A DNA stretch of 49,258 bases from JBJXDT01 sp046153505 (GTDB lineage: Bacteria > Pseudomonadota > Gammaproteobacteria > Burkholderiales > Methylophilaceae): assembly GCA_046153505.1 (NCBI GenBank), contig JBJXDT010000116.1, forward strand, positions 1 to 49,258, read 5' to 3'. The notes under the pieces were generated by a model. The model was not told the DNA's origin and did not search any database. It was given only the letters and a program-made list of their open reading frames with translations. Positions 15,771-23,906 of this stretch are shown here, in pieces. A program made the position numbers and the translations under genes. The number at the start of each line of letters is the position of its first letter. Positions within the stretch are counted from its first letter, which is position 1.

Positions 15771-17711
15771 TTTAAGAAAAAACGCTTCTACATCTGCCAA
15801 TTCTTTCGTGCGCCTAAACGGCGGCAAGCTCTGCCAGATGCGCCTCCCATAAGGCTTGGTAATTAGGCGCGGGTCACAAATCATAAGCACGCCTCTATCC
15901 GTCTCGTCGCGAATCAACCGCCCTGCGCCTTGTTTAAGCGTAATGACCGAGTACGGTAGTTGATATTCCATAAAAGCGTTTTTGCCTTCTTCCTCCATTT
16001 TATCAATCCGTGCAGAAAGTACTGGGTCATCGGGTGGTGCAAACGGGAGTTTGTCGATAATGACCACGCTCAAGGCTTCGCCGCGCACATCGACGCCCTC
16101 CCAAAAGCTCTGCGAGCCAACCAGCACCGCGTTGCCATAGGCGCGAAAACGGTCGAGCAACTCGGTGCGAGTACTTTCACCTTGCAGCAAAAGTGGATAC
16201 TCCATGCCCTTGCTGCCAAAGGCATCTTTAAGCAAAGCGTGAATCTCGCGCATGGCCTTGAGCGAGGTGCACAGCACAAACGCACGGCCTTGGCTGGCTT
16301 GCAACACTGGCAGGGCGGCGGCGGCCACAGAGGCGGCATAGGCGGATGAGTTAGGGTCTGGCATGCCAGCAGGCGCATAGAGCAAGGCTTGTTTATCGTA
16401 ATCAAACGGGCTTTGTAGATAGAGTGTTTCGGCCGCGTACAAGCCCATTTGCGCTTGATAATGACTAAAATCACTCTTAACGGCCAAAGTGGCGGAGGTA
16501 AAAATCCAAGCGCGTGGTTGTGCGTTTAGCTGTTTGCTGAAGCCATCAGCAACGCTTAATGGCGTAGCATGAAGCTGAATCGATTGCGTAAATACTTCTA
16601 CCCAACGCACCAAGTTATCATTCTCTACCTTATGCCAACGTTTGAGTTGAACTAGCAATTCCTCACCGCGTTGCCAACATTTTTCCAGTAACGGGTCACG
16701 CCCTGCTTGGGTTTCTAGTACTTTGGTCAAGTCAGCCAATTTTTCTTGTAATAGGGCAAACGCGTCATCAAACCCTTTTAACGCCATCACCTTTTTCACA
16801 GGCATACGCGAGCCTTCATACTGAAACACCAACCGAAAGTCTTTACAGGCTTTTTCTAAAGGCGGCACGGCCTCTGCCAGCGCAATACAATCTTTTGCCA
16901 AGCTGAGCTGTGCCATTAGACTATCGCGCGCCAGCTCTATGACTTGGCTAGTGGAAACATCTTCCCCAAAAAATAAACCTGCGACTTCAGGCAATTGGTG
17001 CGCCTCATCAAAAATAACCGTATTTGCACTAGGCAATAACTCGGCCACGCCTTCATCGCGCAACATTACATCGGCAAAAAACAAATGGTGATTCACCACC
17101 ACCACATCAGCAGCAAGGGCTTTTTTGCGCGCCTCCATCACAAAGCACTCTTTGTAATATTGGCAATCTTGACCAAGACAATTGTCACGCGTGCTCGTGA
17201 CATTTTGCCAAACGGTCGCATTTTCAGGCACTTCGGTGAGTTCTGATTTATCCCCCGTTTTGCTGTTCTCGGCAAACGCTTGAATGATAGGGATGTACCT
17301 CGCATCCTCGCGCGAGGCAAATCGCCCTTCTTGACTGGCGCGGTGAAGATGGTCGTGGCAGACATAATTGGCACGGCCTTTTAGCATCGCCACGGTGACG
17401 GGGACTTTTAATGCATCACGCACATTGGGCAAATCGCGATTAAACAACTGGTCTTGCAAGGTTTTGGTCCCAGTAGAAATAATCACCTTGCCGCCCGAAA
17501 GTAGCGCAGGCACCAAATAAGCAAAGGTTTTGCCTGTGCCTGTGCCCGCCTCTGCAATGAGTTGCTTGTTTTGTAGAATAGCTTCTTCAATCGCAAGCGC
17601 CATTTTGACTTGCTCGGCACGCTCTGAATAACCTTGTATGGATTGTGCGAGATGGCCTTGTTTGGAGAAAATTTGACTTAATTGTGCGTTTGATTTATCG
17701 ACAGATGACAT
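15762..17711 (-). CDS. dinG: DinG/YoaA-type ATP-dependent DNA helicase
   Basis: 649-aa XPD-like superfamily 2 helicase, 5'-3' polarity, with an iron-sulfur cluster. Visible: Walker A AEAGTGTGKT (53-62), candidate Fe-S cysteines C119, C179, C184 and C190, the DEAH box 236-239 (FDEAHQLPE), and the C-terminal motifs VGSQSFWEGVDVRGEALS (V) and QGAGRLIRDETDRG (VI). The size and lack of an exonuclease domain fit the YoaA/DinG group involved in replication of damaged DNA. ATG at 17709-17711. Divergent from the small Gly-rich gene with about 170 bases between; its stop codon lies in the last of the 22-bp-phased repeats. Confidence 0.93.
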   Translation of the reverse strand: MSSVDKSNAQLSQIFSKQGHLAQSIQGYSERAEQVKMALAIEEAILQNKQLIAEAGTGTGKTFAYLVPALLSGGKVIISTGTKTLQDQLFNRDLPNVRDALKVPVTVAMLKGRANYVCHDHLHRASQEGRFASREDARYIPIIQAFAENSKTGDKSELTEVPENATVWQNVTSTRDNCLGQDCQYYKECFVMEARKKALAADVVVVNHHLFFADVMLRDEGVAELLPSANTVIFDEAHQLPEVAGLFFGEDVSTSQVIELARDSLMAQLSLAKDCIALAEAVPPLEKACKDFRLVFQYEGSRMPVKKVMALKGFDDAFALLQEKLADLTKVLETQAGRDPLLEKCWQRGEELLVQLKRWHKVENDNLVRWVEVFTQSIQLHATPLSVADGFSKQLNAQPRAWIFTSATLAVKSDFSHYQAQMGLYAAETLYLQSPFDYDKQALLYAPAGMPDPNSSAYAASVAAAALPVLQASQGRAFVLCTSLKAMREIHALLKDAFGSKGMEYPLLLQGESTRTELLDRFRAYGNAVLVGSQSFWEGVDVRGEALSVVIIDKLPFAPPDDPVLSARIDKMEEEGKNAFMEYQLPYSVITLKQGAGRLIRDETDRGVLMICDPRLITKPYGRRIWQSLPPFRRTKELADVEAFFLKLN

Positions 17712-17881
17712 AAGTCAAATTATCCCATGAATAATATGCTGTGCGCGAAAAGCAACGAATCGTGGCAAAAATAGGTTTTTTACATACAAAACTATTGTGC
17801 TGGATGCGATACCCTGATAGCCTAACAATGCAGGGAGAAGAACGACGTTAAGTGTCATCAACTTTATTTAGGGAGAGAATG

Positions 17882-18184
17882 ATGGATTTAAGTCTTATAA
17901 TTCAACTAATTAGTGGTGCTGTAGGCGGCAATGTTGCCGGTAACTTAATGAAAGACTCAAGCTTAGGTACGGCTTTAAACTCTGTCGTTGGTGTGCTTGG
18001 TGGTGGCTTAGGTGGTCAATTGCTGAGTATGCTAGGTGTAGGCGGTGCAGCTGCGGCTGGCGCGGCTGCTACTGGCGGCGGCATGGATATTGGTTCTATC
18101 CTTAGCCAAGTAGCGGGCGGTGGCGTTGGTGGTGGTGTATTACTTGCCATTGTTGGTATGGTCAAAAGCGCGATGGCTAAATAA
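17882..18184 (+). CDS. Small Gly/Ala-rich membrane protein
   Basis: 100 aa; unrecognised function. Two hydrophobic segments rich in glycine (about 5-20 and 79-93) flank a middle stretch of glycine-zipper-like sequence (GVLGGGLGGQLLSMLGVGGAAAAGAAATGGG). Such patterns occur in small oligomerising inner or outer membrane proteins. The ATG at 17882 is used: AGGGAG at 17870-17875 is 6 bases upstream, while the adjacent ATG at 17879 is only 3 bases away, and a GTG at 17852 would need a longer leader. A hairpin follows at 18196-18219 before the NlpC/P60 gene. Confidence 0.75.
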   Translation: MDLSLIIQLISGAVGGNVAGNLMKDSSLGTALNSVVGVLGGGLGGQLLSMLGVGGAAAAGAAATGGGMDIGSILSQVAGGGVGGGVLLAIVGMVKSAMAK

Positions 18185-18195
18185 CTGCTCTAAAT

Positions 18196-18219
18196 CCTGC
18201 CCTACTATCCTAGGGCAGG
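18196..18219 (+). terminator. Hairpin between the Gly-rich and NlpC/P60 genes
   Basis: CCTGCCCTA (18196-18204) and TAGGGCAGG (18211-18219) form a perfect 9-bp stem with a 6-base loop 12 bases after the stop of the Gly-rich gene. The following bases (CTTCTAACTTC) are only moderately T-rich, so termination may be partial and the next gene, 20 bases on, might be read through. Confidence 0.65.
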
Positions 18220-18238
18220 CTTCTAACTTCAAAACTCT

Positions 18239-18838
18239 ATGAAAAATTTATCGATACTTTTTTGCGTATTATTCAGCTTCTGTGCTGTTGCACCTGTATT
18301 TGCGACCGAAAGCCTGACGAATCAAATCATGGAAAACGCTTCTGGCGACCAAATTATGCTGCTTGATGCGCCGAGTAGCGATGAACAATCTCCACAAGTT
18401 TCAGACTGGCAGGCTAAAACGCAGGAAATTTTAATCAACGCCATGAGTTTAACTGGCATTAAATACAAATACGGCGGTAATAGCCCAAGCACAGGTTTCG
18501 ATTGCAGTGGTTTTGTGCGCTATGTGTTTAGCCAAGCAGTCAATTTAGCTCTACCTCCAACTGCACGGGCGATCAGCCAAATCGGCAAAACCGTAAGAAA
18601 AGACGAACTCCAGCCTGGTGATTTAGTATTTTTTAACACGCTGAAATCTGCTTTCTCGCATGTTGGCATTTATATCGGCGACAATAAATTTATTCATGCA
18701 CCCAGAAAAGGTGCTGCCGTGCGTGTAGAAAACATGCATACCAGCTACTGGGAAAGTCGTTTTGATGGCGCGCAAAGGCTAGAAGATGAAGCAGAGAAAT
18801 CAACGAATGTTGCACAAAAAACTGGCCAAACACCTTAA
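18239..18838 (+). CDS. NlpC/P60 family cell-wall endopeptidase
   Basis: 199 aa. Signal peptide about 1-22 (cleavage after VFA), a short linker, and an NlpC/P60 domain from about residue 62 to 180 that cleaves peptidoglycan peptide bonds in the periplasm (MepS-like). The catalytic set is C89 (FDCSGFVRYVF), H141 (FSHVGIYIG) and H153 (FIHAPRKGAAV). No lipobox cysteine follows the signal, so it is probably soluble. The C-terminus past residue 180 is polar and probably disordered. A strong bidirectional terminator follows at 18866-18894. Confidence 0.92.
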   Translation: MKNLSILFCVLFSFCAVAPVFATESLTNQIMENASGDQIMLLDAPSSDEQSPQVSDWQAKTQEILINAMSLTGIKYKYGGNSPSTGFDCSGFVRYVFSQAVNLALPPTARAISQIGKTVRKDELQPGDLVFFNTLKSAFSHVGIYIGDNKFIHAPRKGAAVRVENMHTSYWESRFDGAQRLEDEAEKSTNVAQKTGQTP

Positions 18839-18865
18839 AAAAACGACAAATACTAAAATAATTAC

Positions 18866-18894
18866 AAAAAAAAGCTACGTTTGCAGCTTTTTTT
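18866..18894. terminator. Bidirectional terminator
   Basis: AAAAAAAGCT paired with AGCTTTTTTT around a short loop, flanked by A runs on one side and T runs on the other, so it can end both the plus-strand NlpC/P60 transcript and the minus-strand ferritin-like transcript, which converge here. Confidence 0.85.
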
Positions 18895-18907
18895 ATTATG
18901 CATAATT

Positions 18908-19363
18908 TTAATCTGTAAATTTGTTAATATCGCCAGGCTTGCGTAGCATTTTATCCACTTCGCCGATGTGAAGCTCTTCTTGATAAATCATCTCGCGGGC
19001 ATATTCCTCCAACATGACAGAGTCACCTTCGACTAACTTTAATAACGCTTTATAAGCATTTAATGATGCCGTTTCGTGTGCCAACGATTCACGCAAAATA
19101 TCACCAATATCATGGTTATGCGTCTCCAAAAGCTGCCCAATTGAAAGCGAAGGATGGCCGCCTAAATGCGTGACAAGCTCACCTGCTTTATCCGCATGAG
19201 CCAGAGATTCAGCCGCCTGTCCACGCAACCAAGATACAATAGGGATGCGGTTGTATCCAAATACCATCAGTGCATAATGCGTGTAACGTACCACGCCTGC
19301 AAGTTCAAATTCCAAAATCGTGTTCAAAGCTTTAATGACTGCTTTACTGTCTTTTTTTGCCAT
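18908..19363 (-). CDS. Bacterioferritin / ferritin-like protein
   Basis: 151-aa four-helix ferritin-like protein. Carboxylate and His ligands of a di-iron site are seen in LEFELAGVVRYTHYAL, AAESLAHADKAGEL, RESLAHETASLNAYKALL and YQEELHIGEVDKML, which match bacterioferritin. Likely function is iron oxidation and storage. The ATG at 19361-19363 (MAKKDS) is chosen because GGAG lies 6 bases upstream; an ATG two codons earlier abuts that site. It is about 100 bases downstream of the Rdx/SelW-like gene on the same strand. I cannot tell from sequence alone whether it binds haem. Confidence 0.87.
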   Translation of the reverse strand: MAKKDSKAVIKALNTILEFELAGVVRYTHYALMVFGYNRIPIVSWLRGQAAESLAHADKAGELVTHLGGHPSLSIGQLLETHNHDIGDILRESLAHETASLNAYKALLKLVEGDSVMLEEYAREMIYQEELHIGEVDKMLRKPGDINKFTD

Positions 19364-19468
19364 CACCATCTCCGTTTTTTACGTTTAATACATACACAAT
19401 ACACAATTCTTTGCAAAAAAACAATGCGCCAAGAGCCTCATGGATACTGGCTCACAGAGCATCACCCA

Positions 19469-19753
19469 TCATGTTTTATTGTTATCAGAATGCCCCAAAT
19501 CACGCGCTGGGTCTATCACATCGCGAATAAGCTGCTTGAGCTCTTTCGATTCGGGAAACCGTTCTGCTATTTTACGAGAAAAAATGACGACGCCATCAAG
19601 GCGCACCTCAAAAATGCCGCCAACGCCTGGCTGCAAACTCACCGCTTTTAAATCGGCTTCAAAAGTAGTCAGTAGCTCTTGCGCGAGCCAAGCCGCACGC
19701 AATAGCCACCTACATTGTGTGCAATACTCAATTTCCACCTGATACTTATGCAT
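19469..19753 (-). CDS. Rdx family (SelT/SelW/SelH-like) protein
   Basis: 94-aa thioredoxin-like protein with the redox motif CTQC at residues 11-14, right after the first beta strand (MHKYQVEIEY), as in SelW-like proteins; the selenocysteine of animal homologues is a cysteine here. The second motif block GVGGIFEVRLDGVVIFSRK is typical of the family. The start is ATG 19751-19753 with GGAG 5 bases upstream; a longer reading adds 13 residues without family support. Function is unproven, presumably thiol redox. Confidence 0.88.
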   Translation of the reverse strand: MHKYQVEIEYCTQCRWLLRAAWLAQELLTTFEADLKAVSLQPGVGGIFEVRLDGVVIFSRKIAERFPESKELKQLIRDVIDPARDLGHSDNNKT

Positions 19754-19870
19754 TTTTACTCCAAATTTTGCATTGCATACTATGAAACTCACTTGAAATA
19801 GCGCAAAATGAACCTATTGATACATTGTAAGCTCTTAACTCTAGTTAAATCACTATAAAAAAGGTAATTC

Positions 19871-21292
19871 ATGCGTTCTAAATTTGAAAAATTTGGCTTA
19901 ATCGGCTCTGGCGTACTTATTGGTGTACTCATTAGCCTTAACTTATCCGCACTCGCTGACAAGCCTGTGTTACCTCAGCTCCCGATTGATGATTTGCGTG
20001 TCTTTGCTGAGGTATTTAGTAAAGTTAAAACGGATTATGTAGAACCTGTTGAAGATAAAAAACTGATTAACGAGGCATTAACTGGCATGCTCGCAGGTTT
20101 AGATCCACACTCAACATTTATGGATGCTGACGCTTACAAAGATTTGCAAGCTGGAACACAAGGTGAGTTTGGCGGACTTGGGATTGAAGTGGCAATGGAA
20201 GACGGCTTAGTAAAAGTAGTTTCTCCTATTGAAGATAGCCCAGCCTATAAAGCAGGTTTAAAGCCTGGTGATTTGATTATGAAGTTAGACGATACACAAG
20301 TTCGTGGATTAAGCTTGAACGACGCAGTTAAAAAAATGCGGGGCGCACCAGATACAAAAATCGTGTTGACTGTCTTACGCAAAAGCGAACCTAAACCGCT
20401 CACTTTCTCACTTGTGCGCGCTATTATTAAATCGCAAAGCGTGAAAAATAAATATATCGAGAAAGATTATGGCTATGTTCGCATTACACAGTTCCAAGAA
20501 CATACGGGTGAAGACCTCGCAAAAGCATTAAAATCGCTTCATGACCAAAATAAAGGCCCATTCAAAGGCTTAGTGTTGGATTTACGTAATAACCCTGGCG
20601 GTTTACTGGATTCAGCCGTTGGTGTTTCAGCAGCATTTTTACCTAAAGATAATCTTGTCGTTTACACAGAAGGTCGCGCACCTGACTCAAAAATGCAACT
20701 TAGTGCAACACCACAAGATTATGCGCGCCGTGGTAGAGGTGATTATTTGAAAGACTTACCTGCCGATTACAAAAAAGTACCAATGGTGGTACTTGTTAAT
20801 GCCGGTTCTGCTTCAGCTTCTGAAATTGTTGCAGGCGCTTTACAGGATCATAAGCGCGCCACGATTTTGGGCATTCAAAGCTTTGGTAAAGGTTCAGTAC
20901 AAACCATCTTACCAATGAACAATGGCAGTGCGATTAAGCTTACTACTGCGCGTTATTTCACGCCGAACGGGCGCTCTATTCAAGCCAAAGGCATTGTTCC
21001 AGATATCACTGTAGAAGACGGTTTTGACCAATCCAATAACATCCATGAAGCGGATTTAAGTCGCCACTTATCAAACCCAAAAGATGCAGATGCGAACAAA
21101 CCAGCAGATGTTTCTGATGCGGCAAAAGAGGCTACCAGAAAATCTAACGAAAAAAAATATGCTGAGCAAAAAGGTCCAATTGAGCCTGCAACTAAAGATG
21201 ATATTCAGTTTGTGCAGGCAATGAACGTACTTAAAGGCTTGCCAGTGCAAAAAACACCAGAAACCAAAACTGATACTGTTAAAACAAATTAG
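19871..21292 (+). CDS. ctpA: Carboxyl-terminal processing protease (S41 family)
   Basis: 473-aa periplasmic Ser/Lys protease of the CtpA/Prc type, acting on envelope proteins and murein hydrolases. A signal peptide or anchor covers about 1-29; a PDZ domain about 98-172 (GEFGGLGIEV, GLKPGDLIMKLD); the S41 core about 195-385, with the nucleophile in GSASASE (312-318) and the general base K340 (SFGKGSVQ). The C-terminus is charged and rich in Lys, Asp and Thr. A solid terminator follows at 21308-21341. Single-gene unit between the Rdx-like gene (divergent) and coq7. Confidence 0.95.
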   Translation: MRSKFEKFGLIGSGVLIGVLISLNLSALADKPVLPQLPIDDLRVFAEVFSKVKTDYVEPVEDKKLINEALTGMLAGLDPHSTFMDADAYKDLQAGTQGEFGGLGIEVAMEDGLVKVVSPIEDSPAYKAGLKPGDLIMKLDDTQVRGLSLNDAVKKMRGAPDTKIVLTVLRKSEPKPLTFSLVRAIIKSQSVKNKYIEKDYGYVRITQFQEHTGEDLAKALKSLHDQNKGPFKGLVLDLRNNPGGLLDSAVGVSAAFLPKDNLVVYTEGRAPDSKMQLSATPQDYARRGRGDYLKDLPADYKKVPMVVLVNAGSASASEIVAGALQDHKRATILGIQSFGKGSVQTILPMNNGSAIKLTTARYFTPNGRSIQAKGIVPDITVEDGFDQSNNIHEADLSRHLSNPKDADANKPADVSDAAKEATRKSNEKKYAEQKGPIEPATKDDIQFVQAMNVLKGLPVQKTPETKTDTVKTN

Positions 21293-21307
21293 GCTTTACC
21301 CTCTCAT

Positions 21308-21341
21308 AAACCCTGCCAGTAAGCTAAAATCGGCAGGGTTT
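21308..21341 (+). terminator. Terminator after ctpA
   Basis: AAACCCTGCC (21308-21317) pairs with GGCAGGGTTT (21332-21341) in a 10-bp stem followed by TTTATTTG, 16 bases after the ctpA stop; a classic rho-independent form. Confidence 0.9.
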
Positions 21342-21402
21342 TTATTTGTTATTTTTTGTAAAACTATTGGGTATTAATTCAAAATTAGATTAAACTAAAT
21401 TC

Positions 21403-22041
21403 ATGCTTATTGACAAGCTTATTACCACTTTTGATACAGGTTTACGCACCGTTTTGGCGAGTGCGCACACAAGTCGCACACGACCAGATAAGCTTATCGA
21501 TGAAACTTTGCAGTGCGATTCAAACCTAAGTGATGAAGAAAAAAAATTAGCCATTGCGTTAATGCGCGTTAATCATGTGGGCGAAGTATGCGCTCAGGCA
21601 TTGTATAGCGGACAATCGTTTACTTCGCGAAATCCACAAATTGTAGATGCACTGAAACATGCAGCAGTAGAAGAAACAGATCACCTTTCTTGGTGCGAGA
21701 CACGCATTCACGAGCTTGGTGGGCGCAAAAGCTTACTCAACCCTGTTATGTATGCAGTTAGTTTTACGCTTGGCGCAGTTGCAGGTGCTATTGGCGATAA
21801 GTGGAACTTAGGATTTTTAGCGGAAACTGAAAATCAAGTAGGTGCGCATTTGAGTAGTCATTTAGCAAAATTGTCACATCAGGATACTAAAACGCGTGCT
21901 ATTGTGGAGCAAATGCACAAAGATGAAACTGCTCATGCGCTAGAAGCCAAGCAGCTTGGCGCGGCAGAGCTACCTGAGCCCGTAAAAGTTGGCATGAAGT
22001 TCGCTTCAAAAATGATGACAACAACCGCTTTTTATATTTAA
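21403..22041 (+). CDS. coq7: Demethoxyubiquinone hydroxylase
   Basis: 212-aa di-iron monooxygenase hydroxylating the ring of ubiquinone precursors (C6 position), in contact with the inner membrane. Carboxylate-bridged ligand motifs are visible: E61 (NHVGEVCAQALY), EETDH at 90-94, E-N-Q-V-x-x-H-L near 141-148, and KDETAHA near 171-177, in the order expected for Coq7. The N-terminus (MLIDKLITTFDTGLRTVLA) fits betaproteobacterial homologues, which use Coq7 in place of UbiF. Followed 15 bases later by the DUF2322 gene. Confidence 0.94.
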   Translation: MLIDKLITTFDTGLRTVLASAHTSRTRPDKLIDETLQCDSNLSDEEKKLAIALMRVNHVGEVCAQALYSGQSFTSRNPQIVDALKHAAVEETDHLSWCETRIHELGGRKSLLNPVMYAVSFTLGAVAGAIGDKWNLGFLAETENQVGAHLSSHLAKLSHQDTKTRAIVEQMHKDETAHALEAKQLGAAELPEPVKVGMKFASKMMTTTAFYI

Positions 22042-22056
22042 CCATTTTATTAAACC

Positions 22057-22374
22057 ATGCAAAAATTTAGTGACGTTTTGCTTACCTTAGACAGCACCGA
22101 AGGCGTGCAAAGGATAGAGTTGTATCACGAGGATGGCAAAGCCGCTGGCGTAATCGAAAACAAGCCTGGCAGCCAAGGTTCAATCAAGGTTTACCATCAC
22201 TTATACAAAATGTATGGGGCAATTACACTAGACGCTGCAGTGGAGGGCTTGGCTTTATACGCTGAACATACAGAAGATGCAGAGAATTGCCCGGGAAAGC
22301 ATCCAAACGTAGATAGACTAATCGAAGTATTGGAAGAAGAAGCGCCCTTACAAATAAAAGTGATTACCAGCTAA
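22057..22374 (+). CDS. DUF2322 family protein
   Basis: 105-aa soluble protein of unknown function. The family pattern is visible as a C-terminal block YAEHTEDAENCPGKHPNVDRL and the central GSQGSIKVYHHLYKMYGAITLDAAVEGL. It lies 15 bases after coq7 and is probably co-transcribed. The stop codon overlaps the convergent VOC gene by 4 bases. Confidence 0.82.
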   Translation: MQKFSDVLLTLDSTEGVQRIELYHEDGKAAGVIENKPGSQGSIKVYHHLYKMYGAITLDAAVEGLALYAEHTEDAENCPGKHPNVDRLIEVLEEEAPLQIKVITS

Positions 22375-22793
22375 ACTTTGTATGCACTTAGCTTTGCAAT
22401 TGGCGGGTGGTAAATAACCTCCAGCAAATGCCCGACTGGGTCTAAGCAATAAAACCCATGTGACCCGTCACGATGCGTTTTGGGCGCTTCGGTAATTTTG
22501 ACTTTATTTTCTACAAGATACTGATGCCAAGCGTCAACATCCTCAGCAGTTTTTAACACAAAACCAATATGATCTAAGCGCTGTTGTGGCGTAGCTTCAT
22601 AATCGCAACGATGCAAAGCGAAAATATCCCCGTGATTCGTTAAGTAAATATTGTCAGGATCAGGTTGCCACTCAATTTGCATGCCCATTACACGCGTATA
22701 AAAATCAATCGCCATTTCTAAATCTTTAATAAATAGCGCCACATGGCGAATGCCAATCATGCCAGCGGGCGGCGTATTTACTGCCTTACTCAT
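22371..22793 (-). CDS. VOC (glyoxalase-fold) family protein
   Basis: 140-aa vicinal-oxygen-chelate protein with the paired beta-alpha-beta-beta-beta modules: GIRHVALFIKDLEMAIDFYTRVMGMQ and HIGFVLKTAEDVDAWHQYLVENKVK, ending in GFYCLDPVGHLLEVIYH. Candidate metal ligands are H18, H69/H73 (near RLDHIGF) and E125 in LLEVIY. Substrate cannot be told from sequence; glyoxalase-like or dioxygenase-like functions are possible. Its ATG overlaps the stop of the OsmC-family gene by 8 bases, so the two are coupled. Confidence 0.86.
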   Translation of the reverse strand: MSKAVNTPPAGMIGIRHVALFIKDLEMAIDFYTRVMGMQIEWQPDPDNIYLTNHGDIFALHRCDYEATPQQRLDHIGFVLKTAEDVDAWHQYLVENKVKITEAPKTHRDGSHGFYCLDPVGHLLEVIYHPPIAKLSAYKV

Positions 22794-23211
22794 TTTGGAA
22801 TGCCTTTATCTCAAAGTCGTGGGTAATTTCACATGCTTTTTGCAGCATGATAGAAGCAGAACAATATTTTTCAGCAGATAGCTTAATGGCACGTTCTACT
22901 TGAGTTTCGTTAAGATTATTGCCCGTGACCACAAAATGCACATGAATTTTGGTAAACACTTTAGGTATTTCATCTGCGCGCACCGCATCAATTTCGGCCA
23001 CACAATTTACGATAGGCTGACGCGCTTTTTTCAAAATGGTCACCACATCAAATGATGTGCAAGCACCCATGCCAATCAGTAACATTTCCATTGGTCGCAT
23101 GCCAATATTTCGCCCACCGTTTTCCAATGCGCCATCTAGCACCACTGCATGACCAGTCTCAGATTCACCCACAAAACTGACGCCATCAATCCATTTAACA
23201 TTGACTTTCAT
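22786..23211 (-). CDS. OsmC/YhfA family protein
   Basis: 141-aa OsmC-fold protein. The YhfA-like pattern is visible: MKVNVKWIDGVSFVGESETGHAVVLDG, then MRPMEMLLIGMGACTSFDVVTILKKARQ with the conserved cysteine in GACTSFD, and EKYCSASIMLQKACE with the second cysteine near the C-terminus. OsmC proteins reduce organic peroxides; YhfA-type members are less well defined. The ATG at 23209-23211 has AAGGTGA 5 bases upstream; a longer reading adds 7 residues. Coupled to the VOC gene downstream. Confidence 0.88.
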   Translation of the reverse strand: MKVNVKWIDGVSFVGESETGHAVVLDGALENGGRNIGMRPMEMLLIGMGACTSFDVVTILKKARQPIVNCVAEIDAVRADEIPKVFTKIHVHFVVTGNNLNETQVERAIKLSAEKYCSASIMLQKACEITHDFEIKAFQNE

Positions 23212-23297
23212 TTTACTCACCTTAATATGCAAATCATAATCGAATGCTGTTTAATGCGTTTTGCGTTACATCAACAAAATTTTATGTTTACTAAAAC

Positions 23298-23326
23298 AAA
23301 ACAGGGCCCTAAAAATGCCCTGTTTT
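23298..23326. terminator. Terminator between FKBP and OsmC genes
   Basis: AAAACAGGGC (23298-23307) pairs with GCCCTGTTTT (23317-23326) around a 9-base loop, with A runs and T runs on the two sides, so it works in both directions. It would end the minus-strand FKBP transcript ahead of the OsmC promoter. Confidence 0.85.
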
Positions 23327-23357
23327 TTTCCTAACATTCAATATTGCTAATGTTGAT

Positions 23358-23828
23358 TTACTTAACATCCAGTAACTCAACATCAAATACCAAGGTCGCA
23401 TTTGGCGGAATCACACCACCCGCTCCACGCGCCCCATAGCCCATCTCTGAAGGAATAATCAAGGTGCGCTTGCCGCCAATTTTCATACCGGCAAAACCTT
23501 CATCCCAGCCTTGAATCACTTGACCTGCGCCCAAATCAAACTTAAATGGTTCATTCCTATCAAGCGAACTGTCAAATTTCTTGCCTTTATGATCTGGTGC
23601 TTTGTCGTCATAAAGCCAGCCAGTGTAATTCACAGTGATATTAAAACCAGCCTCTGCCTCACGGCCAGCTCCAACGACGGTATCATTCTTGATAAGTTCT
23701 GTTACATTTGCGGTCATCGCGGTTTTTTCCTTATTGGTTGATGTATTTGCTGCTGAGTTAGATTCAGCCTGACAAGAATTAAGCGTTATTAAACATACGC
23801 TTGCCAAAAAAATATTGAGTAACTTCAT
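23358..23828 (-). CDS. FKBP-type peptidyl-prolyl isomerase lipoprotein
   Basis: 156 aa. Signal peptide ending in a lipobox LNSC, lipidated C19, a Ser/Thr/Asn-rich linker to about residue 40, then a single FKBP domain with TVNYTGWLYD, FDSSLDRNEPFKFDLGAGQVIQGWDEGFAGMKIGGKRTLIIPSEMGYG and PNATLVFDVELL. It catalyses cis-trans isomerisation of prolyl bonds; the lipobox places it in the envelope. Monocistronic, with a terminator at 23298-23326. Confidence 0.93.
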   Translation of the reverse strand: MKLLNIFLASVCLITLNSCQAESNSAANTSTNKEKTAMTANVTELIKNDTVVGAGREAEAGFNITVNYTGWLYDDKAPDHKGKKFDSSLDRNEPFKFDLGAGQVIQGWDEGFAGMKIGGKRTLIIPSEMGYGARGAGGVIPPNATLVFDVELLDVK

Positions 23829-23906
23829 GTTAATGTATATCGCTAATATTCAAAGAAACAATATGATAGCGTAAAACAGCTTAAGTTCGCTTTGCTTTTA
23901 TATTAA